Shown here: piece by piece, positions 9,079-18,327 of the stretch
Layout of the letters: each line of letters starts with the position of its first letter
Position numbering within the stretch: position 1 is the first letter of the stretch
From: Diaphorobacter limosus
GTDB taxonomy: Bacteria; Pseudomonadota; Gammaproteobacteria; Burkholderiales; Burkholderiaceae_C
Direction: 5' to 3'
DNA length: 64,000 nt
NCBI RefSeq assembly: GCF_033100095.1
Contig: NZ_CP136921.1
Span: 1,768,501 to 1,832,500 of the forward strand
Notes under the pieces: generated by a model
Databases searched by the model: none
What the model was told of the DNA's origin: nothing
What the model saw: the letters and a program-made list of their open reading frames with translations, nothing else
Translations under genes and position numbers: made by a program

Positions 9079-10215
9079 TCACTCTCCGGCCTCGAACAGG
9101 ATTGAGCGCATGCGCTCCACAAACCGCTCCTGTGTGAACTGCAAGGCTTGGGCTATGCAGGCGGCAGACATCGCATCGCCCCTTGTCGCCTCTGTTTTCG
9201 CGACTGCATTCATTACAGCCTCAGCAGTGGGCGGATCCTGCACCAGAAAGCCAGTCACCCCATCGACAACGGTTTCCAGCAACCCACCCTGCGCCACACC
9301 AATCACCGGCTTGCCAGCCGCCATGGCCTCCACCGGGGACATGCCGAAATCCTCATCCACCGGCACATAAATCACAGCACGCGCGCGGCCAACCCAGCGC
9401 CGTAATTGCTCATCTGTTTGCCATCCGGTGAATTCAATATGGCTCGCCCCTGCAGCCAATGCCTGCAGTCGCTCCAATTCAGGGCCACCAGACAACACCA
9501 CCAACCTGTGCCGAGGCATGTGCGCAAAGGCTTGAATAATCACATCGACCCGTTTGTTGGCAACCAGGCGGGCTGTTGACAGGTAGTAGCCGCCATCGCC
9601 CAGTTGTTCAAAATGCTGCGTTGCCACAGGCGGATACACCACTTCAGCATCCAGCCCGGTGTAGCGCTTAAGGCGCTGGCGCACATTTTCCGAGTTCACC
9701 AAGATGCGATCCATCCGCCCGATAGCCGACTCGTAACGCTTGCGAAACCAATGCACAAACAACGCATACAGCGGCCGCAGCGGCAGCGGAAACTGGGCCA
9801 GCGTGCTCTCGTAAAGATCGTAGGCATAGCGGGGAATGGTGTGGCAGTAGTAAATCCGCTGCCCTCCACGCTGCTGGTAAACGGCCAAAGGTGCATAGAA
9901 ACCGCTGTACACCACCTGCTGTGCATCATGCAGGCACTGCGACCGGAATCGAAAGCACCACATGCTCTCAAGAATGCGCGGCAGGTACGTAGACCAGCCG
10001 CCGCGCAACTCACGCACGCTGACCGGCGAACCATCAAGAAGAGGCTGGGCCTGCGCATAGCAGCGGCTTACCACGGTCTGAAAGTTAGGCAGTGCTTGAG
10101 CCAGAGTCAGCGTGACACGCTCCGCCCCGCCCGCGACCTGCATGAAGTCATACAACAAAAAATGTTTGGCTTCTGCTTTGTCGCTGCCATATTGCTCTGA
10201 TGGCGAATTACCCAT
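9079..10215 (-). CDS. Glycosyltransferase family 4
   Basis: 378 residues, last gene of the minus-strand polysaccharide run. It has a GT-B fold signature: FLLYDFMQVAGGAERVTLTL near the N-terminus (acceptor-side Gly-rich loop) and DEDFGMSPVEAMAAGKPVIG with GGLLETVVDGVTGFLV at the C-terminus, which carries the E-x7-E donor-binding motif of GT4 enzymes. Related enzymes add mannose, rhamnose or similar sugars to lipid-linked O-antigen repeats at the cytoplasmic face. The first 20 residues are polar and not conserved in the family, so a start a little further in is possible. It follows the neighbouring glycosyltransferase gene by 42 bp. Confidence 0.88.
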   Translation of the reverse strand: MGNSPSEQYGSDKAEAKHFLLYDFMQVAGGAERVTLTLAQALPNFQTVVSRCYAQAQPLLDGSPVSVRELRGGWSTYLPRILESMWCFRFRSQCLHDAQQVVYSGFYAPLAVYQQRGGQRIYYCHTIPRYAYDLYESTLAQFPLPLRPLYALFVHWFRKRYESAIGRMDRILVNSENVRQRLKRYTGLDAEVVYPPVATQHFEQLGDGGYYLSTARLVANKRVDVIIQAFAHMPRHRLVVLSGGPELERLQALAAGASHIEFTGWQTDEQLRRWVGRARAVIYVPVDEDFGMSPVEAMAAGKPVIGVAQGGLLETVVDGVTGFLVQDPPTAEAVMNAVAKTEATRGDAMSAACIAQALQFTQERFVERMRSILFEAGE

Positions 10216-10257
10216 GCGTTGGTACCTTCAGCATATCGCCAACTGCGATCAGACTTA

Positions 10258-11529
10258 TCAATGCTTTACCAGGCCTGCTAACAGACGCTGCAACGCCTCT
10301 GCACGGGCAGACCAGCCATGCAAAGCCTTCAAATCTTCAATACTGCCATCACTCATGCCCAACCGCCCCTGCTGCCAGCATTCAATGATATTTCTCAAAG
10401 CTGCAGAAATTGGTTTACGCTCATTGTCCACGACATATGATGACTCTACATCTTTCAAAATATCCTCGGTAGGATCTAGTGCTGAGCCACGCAAGTGTAA
10501 AATAGCTTTACCCGTTACCAAATATTCATAAATCTTACCCGGCAATTGATAACTCTGGCTGTTGCCAATATTCAGCAACACATCCGCCATTCCTTGCAGC
10601 GCCAAACATTCAAAATGATCAACACGCCCAAGGAATCTAACATTCTTGATACCTTCAAACAAACCAGCGAATCGTAGATTATCCCCTGCAATTGTCAATA
10701 CAATATATTGACTATCCAACAATAGAAGCGCCTTCGCAAATTCTGCCGGATTACGGAATGCCTCGTAAAAATTACCAGTAAAAACAATATGCAGCTTTCC
10801 AGGCCACGCCCAATTCTGCCCAGTCACCGTAGCAACTTCATCAGGCGCGCCCTGCGCAATAGTGGCAAATTTTTCAACCGATAACCTCGCATGCCGCTGC
10901 ATCAAAACATCACGCAGCACACCCGTAGTCAAAATCACCTTATCGGCGCGACGCAGTATCAGCCCCTCAAACCACGCATCCAGCCACCGCCGCCAGCGTG
11001 GTGCATAAGGCGCGCACAGCGGGTCAGCCAAATCCACCACCCAGGGTAAATTCGTATGTTTTTGCACCCACAAACCCAGCAACAAATCTACCCCAGGCTC
11101 GTGGGAACTAATCACCACATCAAAGGAATGCTGGCGCAGCAACTGTGCAAGCCTGCGCCGGGCAAACGGATACCACTCGGTGCGCACATCAGGGTAAAGC
11201 ATTCGATCCAAAAAATGTCGAGCTCCTTTATACGCACGCGTCAACCACGATGGCGACACCCTCGGGGTAATCATCTGCGCAGCGCTGTCGGCCGGACGCG
11301 GCGCCCCTGCCAGCTTTTGCGCCAGCCCAATAAAAGGCCCCGGCCATACTCTATGCTCAGTGATGCCAGGATGGCTAGGGGCAGCATATGGTGGCAACGA
11401 GGTGATATCAAGGCACAGCACATGCACTGACATCCCACGCTGAGCCAAGCCGTTGGCTAGGTAATACCAACGTAATGCCTGTGCGGCGGTTAGAGGAGGC
11501 CACTCGTAGGCCAACAACAAAACACGCAC
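10258..11529 (-). CDS. Glycosyltransferase (GT4-like)
   Basis: 423 residues. The N-terminus MRVLLLAYEWPPLTAAQALR is a typical GT-B opening with a YEWPP loop, followed by VVISSHEPGVDLLLGLWVQK and WVVDLADPLCAPYAPRWRRW. The C-terminal half has HIVFTGNFYEAFRNPAEFAK and QLPGKIYEYLVTGKAILHLR, which occupies the donor-site helix of the fold. It probably extends a lipid-linked glycan. The DNA is much more AT-rich than the flanking housekeeping genes, especially 10380-10800, which suggests acquisition by transfer. It lies 49 bp after the upstream glycosyltransferase gene and is probably in one operon with it. Confidence 0.82.
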   Translation of the reverse strand: MRVLLLAYEWPPLTAAQALRWYYLANGLAQRGMSVHVLCLDITSLPPYAAPSHPGITEHRVWPGPFIGLAQKLAGAPRPADSAAQMITPRVSPSWLTRAYKGARHFLDRMLYPDVRTEWYPFARRRLAQLLRQHSFDVVISSHEPGVDLLLGLWVQKHTNLPWVVDLADPLCAPYAPRWRRWLDAWFEGLILRRADKVILTTGVLRDVLMQRHARLSVEKFATIAQGAPDEVATVTGQNWAWPGKLHIVFTGNFYEAFRNPAEFAKALLLLDSQYIVLTIAGDNLRFAGLFEGIKNVRFLGRVDHFECLALQGMADVLLNIGNSQSYQLPGKIYEYLVTGKAILHLRGSALDPTEDILKDVESSYVVDNERKPISAALRNIIECWQQGRLGMSDGSIEDLKALHGWSARAEALQRLLAGLVKH

Positions 11530-11578
11530 TAGCTACTGCCTTTATCCCGAAAAATGAATACAAGAAACCTTCGATCGC

Positions 11579-12634
11579 TCATTTTTTCAAGCCATCCAAC
11601 ATAGTTCGCCAATCTTCCATAAACGCGCTGGACGAAAAACGATCACGTGCTCGCTCCATATGCGCAGAAAATTCTTGGTAACCGTCCTTGATTCGCACAA
11701 TTTTTTCCGCCAGCGCAGAGACACTATCAAGCGTGAACACAAAGTCGTCACCAAAACCATCCACAAGAAAGCGATGCTCCGCGATATCCGACAAGAGCAC
11801 TGGCATTCCCACACAGATCGCTTCTGCAGCGGCCAACCCGAACGACTCCCCCCGGGACGGGGAAACATAGATACCACCGCTGTCCCGCACCAGCCTCAAC
11901 CACTCGTCCGTAGCAGAAAATGGCACCGGCGGCACCACTATTACCTGCGCCTGCAGATCCCGCCTGTCTATGGCCTTTTGCATATCGATTTCTGGCGACT
12001 GCGGACCACATAGAAGTGCAAAGAATCGGTGATCACCTCGCCGCTCCAGCAACGCCAGCGCATCAAGCAACATCAATGGATTTTTGTGCCTGTCCATACG
12101 TCCAAAAAAGAGCAGAGGCGTGCGCACCCATCCCGGCCTCCGGAAATCCTCGCGCACCCGCTCCATATCCCAGGGGATGAAATTCCGAAGCGTCACAATG
12201 TTTCGCGCAGCACGTTCTGACAGTTCCGCACGCAAACGCTCTCCAAACAGCGTCGAGGGAACGACGATCCGCTCGCAAGCAGCAGGCAACTGGCGCAAGT
12301 ATTTTCGATTTTCTAGATACGATGTATGGCATTCCGCCACATACCGGAACCCACGCAGCTCGCACATGGCAAACACCTGCGGGCAATCTACGCAGAACAC
12401 TAAGTCGTATACTGCATCCTCGGAGAAATCCGGCGACACTAACACCCGCGCGTCAATGCCCTGACGCATTAGTGCTGAGCGCAGAGGTTCGGCTCCGCCG
12501 GAGTCGCGCAAAAACAGTAGATCCGCGTGCAAGTGCGGCGCAGCTTGGTGGAATGCAAGCAGACGATTTAAAAACACGCGCTCCACACCGCCAAGTGTCG
12601 CCCACGGATAGACGAAGCACACTCTAGAGACCAT
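11579..12634 (-). CDS. Glycosyltransferase family 4
   Basis: 351 residues. RVCFVYPWATLGGVERVFLN at the N-terminus and SPSRGESFGLAAAEAICVGM towards the C-terminus give the Gly-rich acceptor loop and the E-x7-E motif of GT4 enzymes; LLFFGRMDRHKNPLMLLDAL is the inter-domain strand typical of the family. The frame opens at a GTG (12643), but AGGTG lies 6 nt before the ATG at 12634, so that ATG was chosen. It overlaps the 3' end of the large upstream glycosyltransferase gene by 11 bp, which implies translational coupling. Substrate unknown. Confidence 0.87.
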   Translation of the reverse strand: MVSRVCFVYPWATLGGVERVFLNRLLAFHQAAPHLHADLLFLRDSGGAEPLRSALMRQGIDARVLVSPDFSEDAVYDLVFCVDCPQVFAMCELRGFRYVAECHTSYLENRKYLRQLPAACERIVVPSTLFGERLRAELSERAARNIVTLRNFIPWDMERVREDFRRPGWVRTPLLFFGRMDRHKNPLMLLDALALLERRGDHRFFALLCGPQSPEIDMQKAIDRRDLQAQVIVVPPVPFSATDEWLRLVRDSGGIYVSPSRGESFGLAAAEAICVGMPVLLSDIAEHRFLVDGFGDDFVFTLDSVSALAEKIVRIKDGYQEFSAHMERARDRFSSSAFMEDWRTMLDGLKK

Positions 12635-15290
12635 ACAGATCACCTATATTCTTGTGCTGTCGTAGATGGTGCACCAAACCATTAAAGCGCGCGTCCCACG
12701 TGGTCGCAGCCAGAAATGACTCGACCTTCCCGGGATCAACCGGCTTCTGGGCGAGGAAAGATGCAAACAAGGTTTGTGCATTCGCCCGTGCAGCCCACAC
12801 GACGCCTGGATAGGACTGCAGGTGCTGGATACCCGTCACGAACACAGGCAATCCAAAATATATGTACTCGTAGATCTTGATCGGATCCACCGCCCGCGAC
12901 AGTTGCCCCTCTACAAAGGGGATGATGCTCGCGCTCCAATGTCGAACATACGTATTCAACTCGGACGGATGCACTTTCCCGACGAGCACCAGATTATCCA
13001 AACTGCGAGCCCTATCCCGCACCCACTGTGGCTCACCGTAGCCAATGATCTCGAACCGCACGTCGCCATGCCGCACCGCGAGGTCGAAAACCAGTTTCCA
13101 GTCGAACCACGCATCGGTCAGGTGCCCGAAATAACCCACCACAGACTGCGCCGTCCCAGAGGTCTGGACAATTCCACGATGGTTTCGCCCAATCACGTCC
13201 TCCGAATAGCCATTGCCGATCAGCAGGATGTCATTGCGAATACCGGAAAACTTCTCGATCAATGCTGGCGCCACACAACACACCACATCGCTTTGCAAAA
13301 CTAACTGCTCCTCCACCTGCCGGTCGTACCAGGGTGCTTGGCCGGACTTGAAGAACTCCTGCCACTCATCCATCACGTCATATGTGATCGTATAGCCCTT
13401 GCCGCGTAGGCCGGAAACGCAATCCACCAGCACCCTGGCAGGCATAGTCAGTAGATACAGAGCATTCGCCTGCTTCGGCGGCAGCAGGCCATGCATGTCA
13501 ACAAACTCGAACAAAGGCACTTGGTGCACCCCGGGCCACACAGGGCTGCAACCTTTGTTTAGTTCGTCCTTGCGCCCCCACTGCCAGGCGACGAACAGGA
13601 CAAAATACCCCTGGTTTGCAAAATACTTTGCTGCATTGATAGGCCGCTGGTTGACCAGTTCGTCGAATTCGAAGCCGCAGGTGATCACAACCACCTTGTC
13701 GACGGATCGAACCTTTGCCACCCACGCGGGCAAGGCCAGCGGCTCCACAACCTCCCTGCCTACACCCCAATGGAGAGCCACATATCGTGTGCGCTGTACA
13801 TGCAACCAATACCGCCAGGACTCTGGTAGACGCCAGTACACAGACCTCAGCAGCGCGTAGCCATAGCGCGCCGCAGGATCTGCAAGCGCTCGCAATGCTC
13901 GCGCCGCAGCCCGCAGCGGGTGGGTTACCCGCCACGAGGCGGACTTAAGGAACTCCGCAATCATCACATCACGCGCATCAATGGTTTGATGAGCTGCGTC
14001 TAGGCTTCGGCGCAACATCGTAATCTCGCCCTGGGCCGCCAGCGTCTGGCGGCAAACCTGCAGAGCCGCATGCATCCTGGCCGAAAAATACCGGCTGCTG
14101 CATGCCAACGCCTCCATCCGGGTCACGATGGCCTCGGAATGGAAAAATAAGGAGCTTTCCGGCAGCGGATCCCGCTGCAAAGATTGGTAGAGCTCCAGCA
14201 AGATCCCTGGCTGCGGCGGCTGCAGCACCCCGGTCTGGTCGAGAAATTGCCCCCAGATACTTGCCTCACCGAAACCCTCAGCCGCAGCTTCAACCACAGC
14301 AGCCAGACCCATTTCGCCCAATGCAGCGAGTTGAGCGCCTAGGCGATCCGCATCTACAGTGTCCAGGTTCCTGCCGGAAAAATTGGTATGCCGTGCCAAC
14401 TGCAGCAGCCCGGCGTCCATGACACCCTTGACGCCATCGTAGCCCACCAGTACCACCGGCCTTTGTGCGGCTAGCCCCTCCAGCACCACCCGCCCCATGC
14501 CCGCTACGCCAGCGCTGCCACGCATCAGCTGCGGGATGTCGGAACGTGCGCCGAGAAACTCGACACCATTAATCAACCCCTCGTCGGAGAGCATCTGCTG
14601 CAGGGCCGCTCTGGCATCGCCATCGCCCGCGATCCGCACCCCGGCCATCCCGGCACTCCGAGCCTTTCTCACAAAATCCAGCATTCCACCGATCTTGGCC
14701 GCATCAAGGCGCCCCACCACCAGCCAGCGCGGCTCGCGCGCCTCATCCTCTACTGAACCCGATACCTGCGTTGGAAACTCGACGCCATTGGGAACGACTA
14801 TCAGCGACGCATCGGCCACATAGGGTCGCGCTATTTCAGCCACCTCGCCGGATACCGCGGCGACCAGCGAGGCCTGGGGCAGCACGATAGCCTTGATCAT
14901 GAAGTCATAAACTGGCCCCGCATATCCACCCAGCGAAGCCGGACCGTGCAGCGAGACCACCAATGAAATCCTTTCAGCCTGCGCCGCCACCATGGCAGGC
15001 ACCAGAGACACAAAGGGGTGAGCATGGATCAAATCGATCCGCCGCGACCGGATAACCTCACGTATGCGGTCGACCATCTCAACCATCGCTGCGGCAGAGC
15101 AGTCCACACCCATGGCAACCCCGCCCGTCACCGACGACACGCAATCCGGGAGCAGCGTGCGCTGGAATGGAGTGCCCGCCAGTAAGTGCACTTCGCAGCC
15201 GTGGCCGTGCAACTGCACCAACTCGCCGCGAATATGCGTCTCCAGACCACCCACCGTGAACTGCTCCACCACCACCAGCACACGCTTCAT
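12624..15290 (-). CDS. Large three-part glycosyltransferase (GT4 - linker - GT-B)
   Basis: 888 residues starting at an ATG that overlaps the wzt stop codon by four bases (ATGA). Residues 1-400 form a GT4 domain: VLVVVEQFTVGGLETHIRGE at the start, WLVVGRLDAAKIGGMLDFV in the middle. Residues about 420-530 are helical and contain SASWRVTHPLRAAARALR, a module seen between domains of large LPS glycosyltransferases. Residues about 545-888 form a second GT-B-like domain with VVVITCGFEFDELVNQRPIN, VTYDVMDEW-like donor-side text (TITYDVMDEWQEFF) and IKIYEYIYFGLPVFVTG. Such proteins often make or cap the chain exported by Wzm-Wzt. A longer frame upstream was rejected because it lies inside wzt. Confidence 0.85.
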   Translation of the reverse strand: MKRVLVVVEQFTVGGLETHIRGELVQLHGHGCEVHLLAGTPFQRTLLPDCVSSVTGGVAMGVDCSAAAMVEMVDRIREVIRSRRIDLIHAHPFVSLVPAMVAAQAERISLVVSLHGPASLGGYAGPVYDFMIKAIVLPQASLVAAVSGEVAEIARPYVADASLIVVPNGVEFPTQVSGSVEDEAREPRWLVVGRLDAAKIGGMLDFVRKARSAGMAGVRIAGDGDARAALQQMLSDEGLINGVEFLGARSDIPQLMRGSAGVAGMGRVVLEGLAAQRPVVLVGYDGVKGVMDAGLLQLARHTNFSGRNLDTVDADRLGAQLAALGEMGLAAVVEAAAEGFGEASIWGQFLDQTGVLQPPQPGILLELYQSLQRDPLPESSLFFHSEAIVTRMEALACSSRYFSARMHAALQVCRQTLAAQGEITMLRRSLDAAHQTIDARDVMIAEFLKSASWRVTHPLRAAARALRALADPAARYGYALLRSVYWRLPESWRYWLHVQRTRYVALHWGVGREVVEPLALPAWVAKVRSVDKVVVITCGFEFDELVNQRPINAAKYFANQGYFVLFVAWQWGRKDELNKGCSPVWPGVHQVPLFEFVDMHGLLPPKQANALYLLTMPARVLVDCVSGLRGKGYTITYDVMDEWQEFFKSGQAPWYDRQVEEQLVLQSDVVCCVAPALIEKFSGIRNDILLIGNGYSEDVIGRNHRGIVQTSGTAQSVVGYFGHLTDAWFDWKLVFDLAVRHGDVRFEIIGYGEPQWVRDRARSLDNLVLVGKVHPSELNTYVRHWSASIIPFVEGQLSRAVDPIKIYEYIYFGLPVFVTGIQHLQSYPGVVWAARANAQTLFASFLAQKPVDPGKVESFLAATTWDARFNGLVHHLRQHKNIGDLYGL

Positions 15291-16594
15291 TGCGCCTGCT
15301 CCACCAGTTGCGCCGAGACGCAGACATCCAGCATTGCAATCCCGCTGCCGGTCAGGCGCATCTGGTTGATCTTCAAGAGGATGACATCGGTCTTGCGATC
15401 CAGATAGCTCATGTCTCCATGTGAGATCGCCTCTGCGATGGACAGCGTCACGAAATACGCTCCCTGGCACAGACGCAATTCCAGCGCGAACTCGAAACGC
15501 ACTGTGGTGCGCGGCTGCGCATCCTGGTGGTTCAAACCATGGTAGAGCGTGCTGGTGCCGAAGACGCTCACGCCTTCAATCGTGCGGATCAGGATGCCGG
15601 CCTGCATCTCCTTAACCGGCTGCAGAACATCTACATCGAACCGGATCGTGGCCTTGCCACCGCTGTGGAAGACCTCGCTCGTTTCACCGTCTGCATTGCA
15701 GACTTCCCATCCCTTGATGACAGCACGAAGCTGTCCCTGCCCCGACGGCTCGTCATGCCCACCGGCTTGGCCAGCATCCGCCACACCGGGCACGGGCACC
15801 GTGGTTTCCCCGCTCTGGCGAGCCGTCTGGTTAAGATAGCGCAGATAGGAACGCTCGTCCGAGTACAGGAGCGCATGGTACTGGTCGACGATCTCCTTGG
15901 CCGGCCCTACACCATGCATCCGCCCCTGGTGCAGCAGCACGCCGCGTTGGCAGAACTTCTCCACCGTGGCCGTTGAATGGGTCACCAGCAAGACGGAACA
16001 GCCGTTTTCCCGCAACCCCTCGATGTAGTCGAAACATTTGCGTTGGAACTTTTCGTCGCCCACCGACAGCGCCTCATCCACGATCAAAATATCGGGTTTA
16101 ACACAGGCCTGCACCGCAAACGCGAGCCGCACTGCCATCCCACTCGAATATGTTCTCACCGGCTGATCCAGGTGCTGCCCGATGTCAGCAAAGGCAGCAA
16201 TGTCGTCGAAACTGCGATCCATCGCCTCTTTCGACAAGCCCAGGATGGAGCCATTCAGGTAGACATTCTCACGCCCGGTGAATTCCGGATTAAAGCCAGA
16301 TCCCAACTCGAGCAAAGCCGCCAGCACGCCCGTCGTGCGCACCTCTCCTACCGTCGGCGTCAGTGTGCCGGCAATGATCTGCAGCAAAGTACTCTTGCCG
16401 CTACCATTGCGCCCCAGAATGCCGATAGTTTCGCCCTTGCCTACCGAAAACGACACGTCCCGCAATGCCCAGAACTCCTGAAAAAACTGACGCCGACCGA
16501 ATGAAAAGAACTGCAGCAGTCGATCCTTGGGCTGCGCATACATCTCATAGCGTTTCGAAATACTTGCAATGGAAATCGCCACATCAGAGGACAT
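15287..16594 (-). CDS. wzt: Polysaccharide/O-antigen ABC exporter, ATP-binding subunit with C-terminal carbohydrate domain
   Basis: 435 residues. The nucleotide-binding domain has Walker A GRNGSGKST (61-69), signature YSSGM (149-153) and Walker B ILIVDEAL (169-176). The LIVDEALSVGDEKFQ stretch is characteristic of Wzt/TagH-type exporters. Residues about 280-435 form an extra C-terminal domain, as in Wzt proteins that recognise the modified non-reducing end of the glycan before export. It pairs with the Wzm-like permease directly upstream (11-bp overlap) and with the large glycosyltransferase downstream (4-bp overlap). The frame is open upstream, but MSSDVAISIASISKRYEMYA is the family start. 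It powers movement of a finished lipid-linked chain across the inner membrane. Confidence 0.93.
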   Translation of the reverse strand: MSSDVAISIASISKRYEMYAQPKDRLLQFFSFGRRQFFQEFWALRDVSFSVGKGETIGILGRNGSGKSTLLQIIAGTLTPTVGEVRTTGVLAALLELGSGFNPEFTGRENVYLNGSILGLSKEAMDRSFDDIAAFADIGQHLDQPVRTYSSGMAVRLAFAVQACVKPDILIVDEALSVGDEKFQRKCFDYIEGLRENGCSVLLVTHSTATVEKFCQRGVLLHQGRMHGVGPAKEIVDQYHALLYSDERSYLRYLNQTARQSGETTVPVPGVADAGQAGGHDEPSGQGQLRAVIKGWEVCNADGETSEVFHSGGKATIRFDVDVLQPVKEMQAGILIRTIEGVSVFGTSTLYHGLNHQDAQPRTTVRFEFALELRLCQGAYFVTLSIAEAISHGDMSYLDRKTDVILLKINQMRLTGSGIAMLDVCVSAQLVEQAQ

Positions 16595-17402
16595 CGGCAA
16601 AACCCTTCCTTGTCTTCTGAAACCAAACAAATCCAACCCATGCGACAAAAGCAGTTGCAACCCAGTAAATTACCAGCAACTCAAAACTTGGCACCCTTCC
16701 CCAGTAGAGGACATCACGTGTCATCTCAATTACTGGAGTCAGTGGATTTAGATAGAGGAATTGACGATAACTTTCTGGCAATGCGCTGACCGGATAAAAA
16801 ATGGGACTCATAAACATCAATACCGAAGTCACCACACTAATGATCTGCGACACATCACGAAGATACACACCCAACGAGGCCAGACACCAACTCAACCCCA
16901 TGATAAACATCAATAATGGCCAAACAACAATTGGCAGAAGCAATACTGTCACATGCGGAATACCAAAAAACAGCCCGTAAGCCAAAAACCATACACCAAA
17001 ACTAATCAAAGCATGAAACATGGCCGTCAGCACACCTACAGCCGGTAATATCTCCAACGGAAATACTACTTTTTTAACAAGATTGACGTTTGAAATAATC
17101 AATCCTGGAGATCGATTGATGCATTCTGTGAACAGATTAAAAATTATCAATCCGGCAAAGAGCACCATCGCAAACTCGGTTTTCGAACTACTCCCAGCAC
17201 CCCACCGAGCCTGGAACACCACGCTAAAAACAACGGTATAAATCGCAAGCATCAACAACGGATTGAAGAATGACCAAAAAATACCAAAAACTGAACCACG
17301 ATAACGCCCCAGTACTTCGCGTCTTACTGATACTGCAATAAGATTTCGATTACGCCAAAGACTGACCATCACCTCACGTGGTGAAATTGAAAATATGTGC
17401 AT
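16584..17402 (-). CDS. wzm: Polysaccharide/O-antigen ABC exporter, permease subunit
   Basis: 272 residues of the ABC-2/Wzm type, with about six hydrophobic segments and the family opening LWRNRNLIAVSVRREVLGRYRGS split here as LWRNRNLIAVSVRR then EVLGRYRGS. LTPVIEMTRDVLYWGRVP near the C-terminus is the usual last-helix region. With Wzt it forms the inner-membrane channel for a lipid-linked O-antigen or capsule-like chain. A longer open frame reaches 17621, but homologues start near MHIFSISPREVMVSLWRNRN, so the ATG at 17402 was chosen. The gene is notably AT-rich compared with its surroundings, another sign of acquisition. Confidence 0.9.
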   Translation of the reverse strand: MHIFSISPREVMVSLWRNRNLIAVSVRREVLGRYRGSVFGIFWSFFNPLLMLAIYTVVFSVVFQARWGAGSSSKTEFAMVLFAGLIIFNLFTECINRSPGLIISNVNLVKKVVFPLEILPAVGVLTAMFHALISFGVWFLAYGLFFGIPHVTVLLLPIVVWPLLMFIMGLSWCLASLGVYLRDVSQIISVVTSVLMFMSPIFYPVSALPESYRQFLYLNPLTPVIEMTRDVLYWGRVPSFELLVIYWVATAFVAWVGFVWFQKTRKGFADVL

Positions 17403-17562
17403 CAAACAACCGGCTCTTCGTCGTTTCGTGTGAAACACCTCATTTTCAAGCTGCAGCGCGAGATGGAGGTGAAAAAGGAAGCTGCATTGCATTGACGCAG
17501 TATCTCGACTGTGACCACGCACCCATGCAGGGGAGTAGCATGATGGGGAGCCAGGGGGGCAG

Positions 17563-17934
17563 TCACGACGTCGCAGAGTCCGTTTCGCTGGTCTGGCGCA
17601 GAGTCTCCAGATCAGCTTCAAACAAGGCCAGCCGCTGGTTCAGACGGCGCACGTCTCGCTCTATACGGGTGTTGACCATGTCTGCATGCAGCGCCTTGAT
17701 CAGCAGCACCATGCAGGCCAGCAACAACAGAAGTGCTGGCGGATAACTGATGCCTGCCCAACGTGCCAGCCGGTCAATCAGGCCGGGCCAGGCGCCCAGC
17801 GCGGCGGCGGCGGCGGCTACCAGCACCCAGAACAGGCCGTGCATCAGGTACAGGTGATCGCGGCGTATCAGGTACAGGATCAGCACTGCCAGGCTGATCC
17901 CCATGAATGCAGTTGTGACCTGCATGGGAGCCAT
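17563..17934 (-). CDS. DUF2304 family small membrane protein
   Basis: 123 residues. Two or three hydrophobic segments (FMGISLAVLILYLI, LFWVLVAAAAAALGAW and PPALLLLLACMVLLIKALH) are followed by a short helical C-terminus predicted to be coiled coil (RIERDVRRLNQRLALFEADL). This matches DUF2304 proteins, which commonly sit beside GT2 polyprenyl-phosphate glycosyltransferases and polysaccharide genes; their function is unknown. AAGGA precedes the ATG at 17934 by 9 nt. The gap to wzm is 160 bp, so it may or may not share its transcript. Confidence 0.75.
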   Translation of the reverse strand: MAPMQVTTAFMGISLAVLILYLIRRDHLYLMHGLFWVLVAAAAAALGAWPGLIDRLARWAGISYPPALLLLLACMVLLIKALHADMVNTRIERDVRRLNQRLALFEADLETLRQTSETDSATS

Positions 17935-18327
17935 GGAGGTGGTTCCTTTGGGGTTTGGAGGGTGAGGGGCAATGGAAGACGGGCGCGTGCCTGGCCTGTG
18001 GTCATTGCCTTGCGCTGGCGCCTGGGGCGGTCGCGCATGGTGCGGGGATTGTAAGGGAATGCCCTAGGGTGGGGCTATTGCGCAGGTTGCGTTGCGATGG
18101 GTGGCGGTTTGGTGGGGCTTTGGAGCACGACCCGTCCCTCTCAATTTTCCATAGCGCTGTGCACTACCTGCATCGCACGAAACCTGGGCGCTACGACTGC
18201 ACGACCGCTGTCATTCCCGCGCAGGCCGAAATCCAGAATGGCAGCGAGGAGCACTGGATTCCCGCCTGCGCGGGATCACGATGCAAAGGTGGGGGTGACG
18301 AAAGACAGTTTCACTTCAGCCTCTGGC
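17935..18327. repeat. Gap holding an extragenic palindrome (18209-18275)
   Basis: No gene is supported in this 393-bp gap. CATTCCCGCGCAGGCCGAAA and the following TCCAG (18210-18234) face their inverted partner CTGGATTCCCGCCTGCGCGG (18256-18275). This is the widespread extragenic palindrome of the CATTCCCGCG...CGCGGGAATG kind, separated here by about 20 bp. It lies between the DUF2304 and ATPase genes, both on the minus strand. The remainder shows nothing I can name. Confidence 0.65.
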
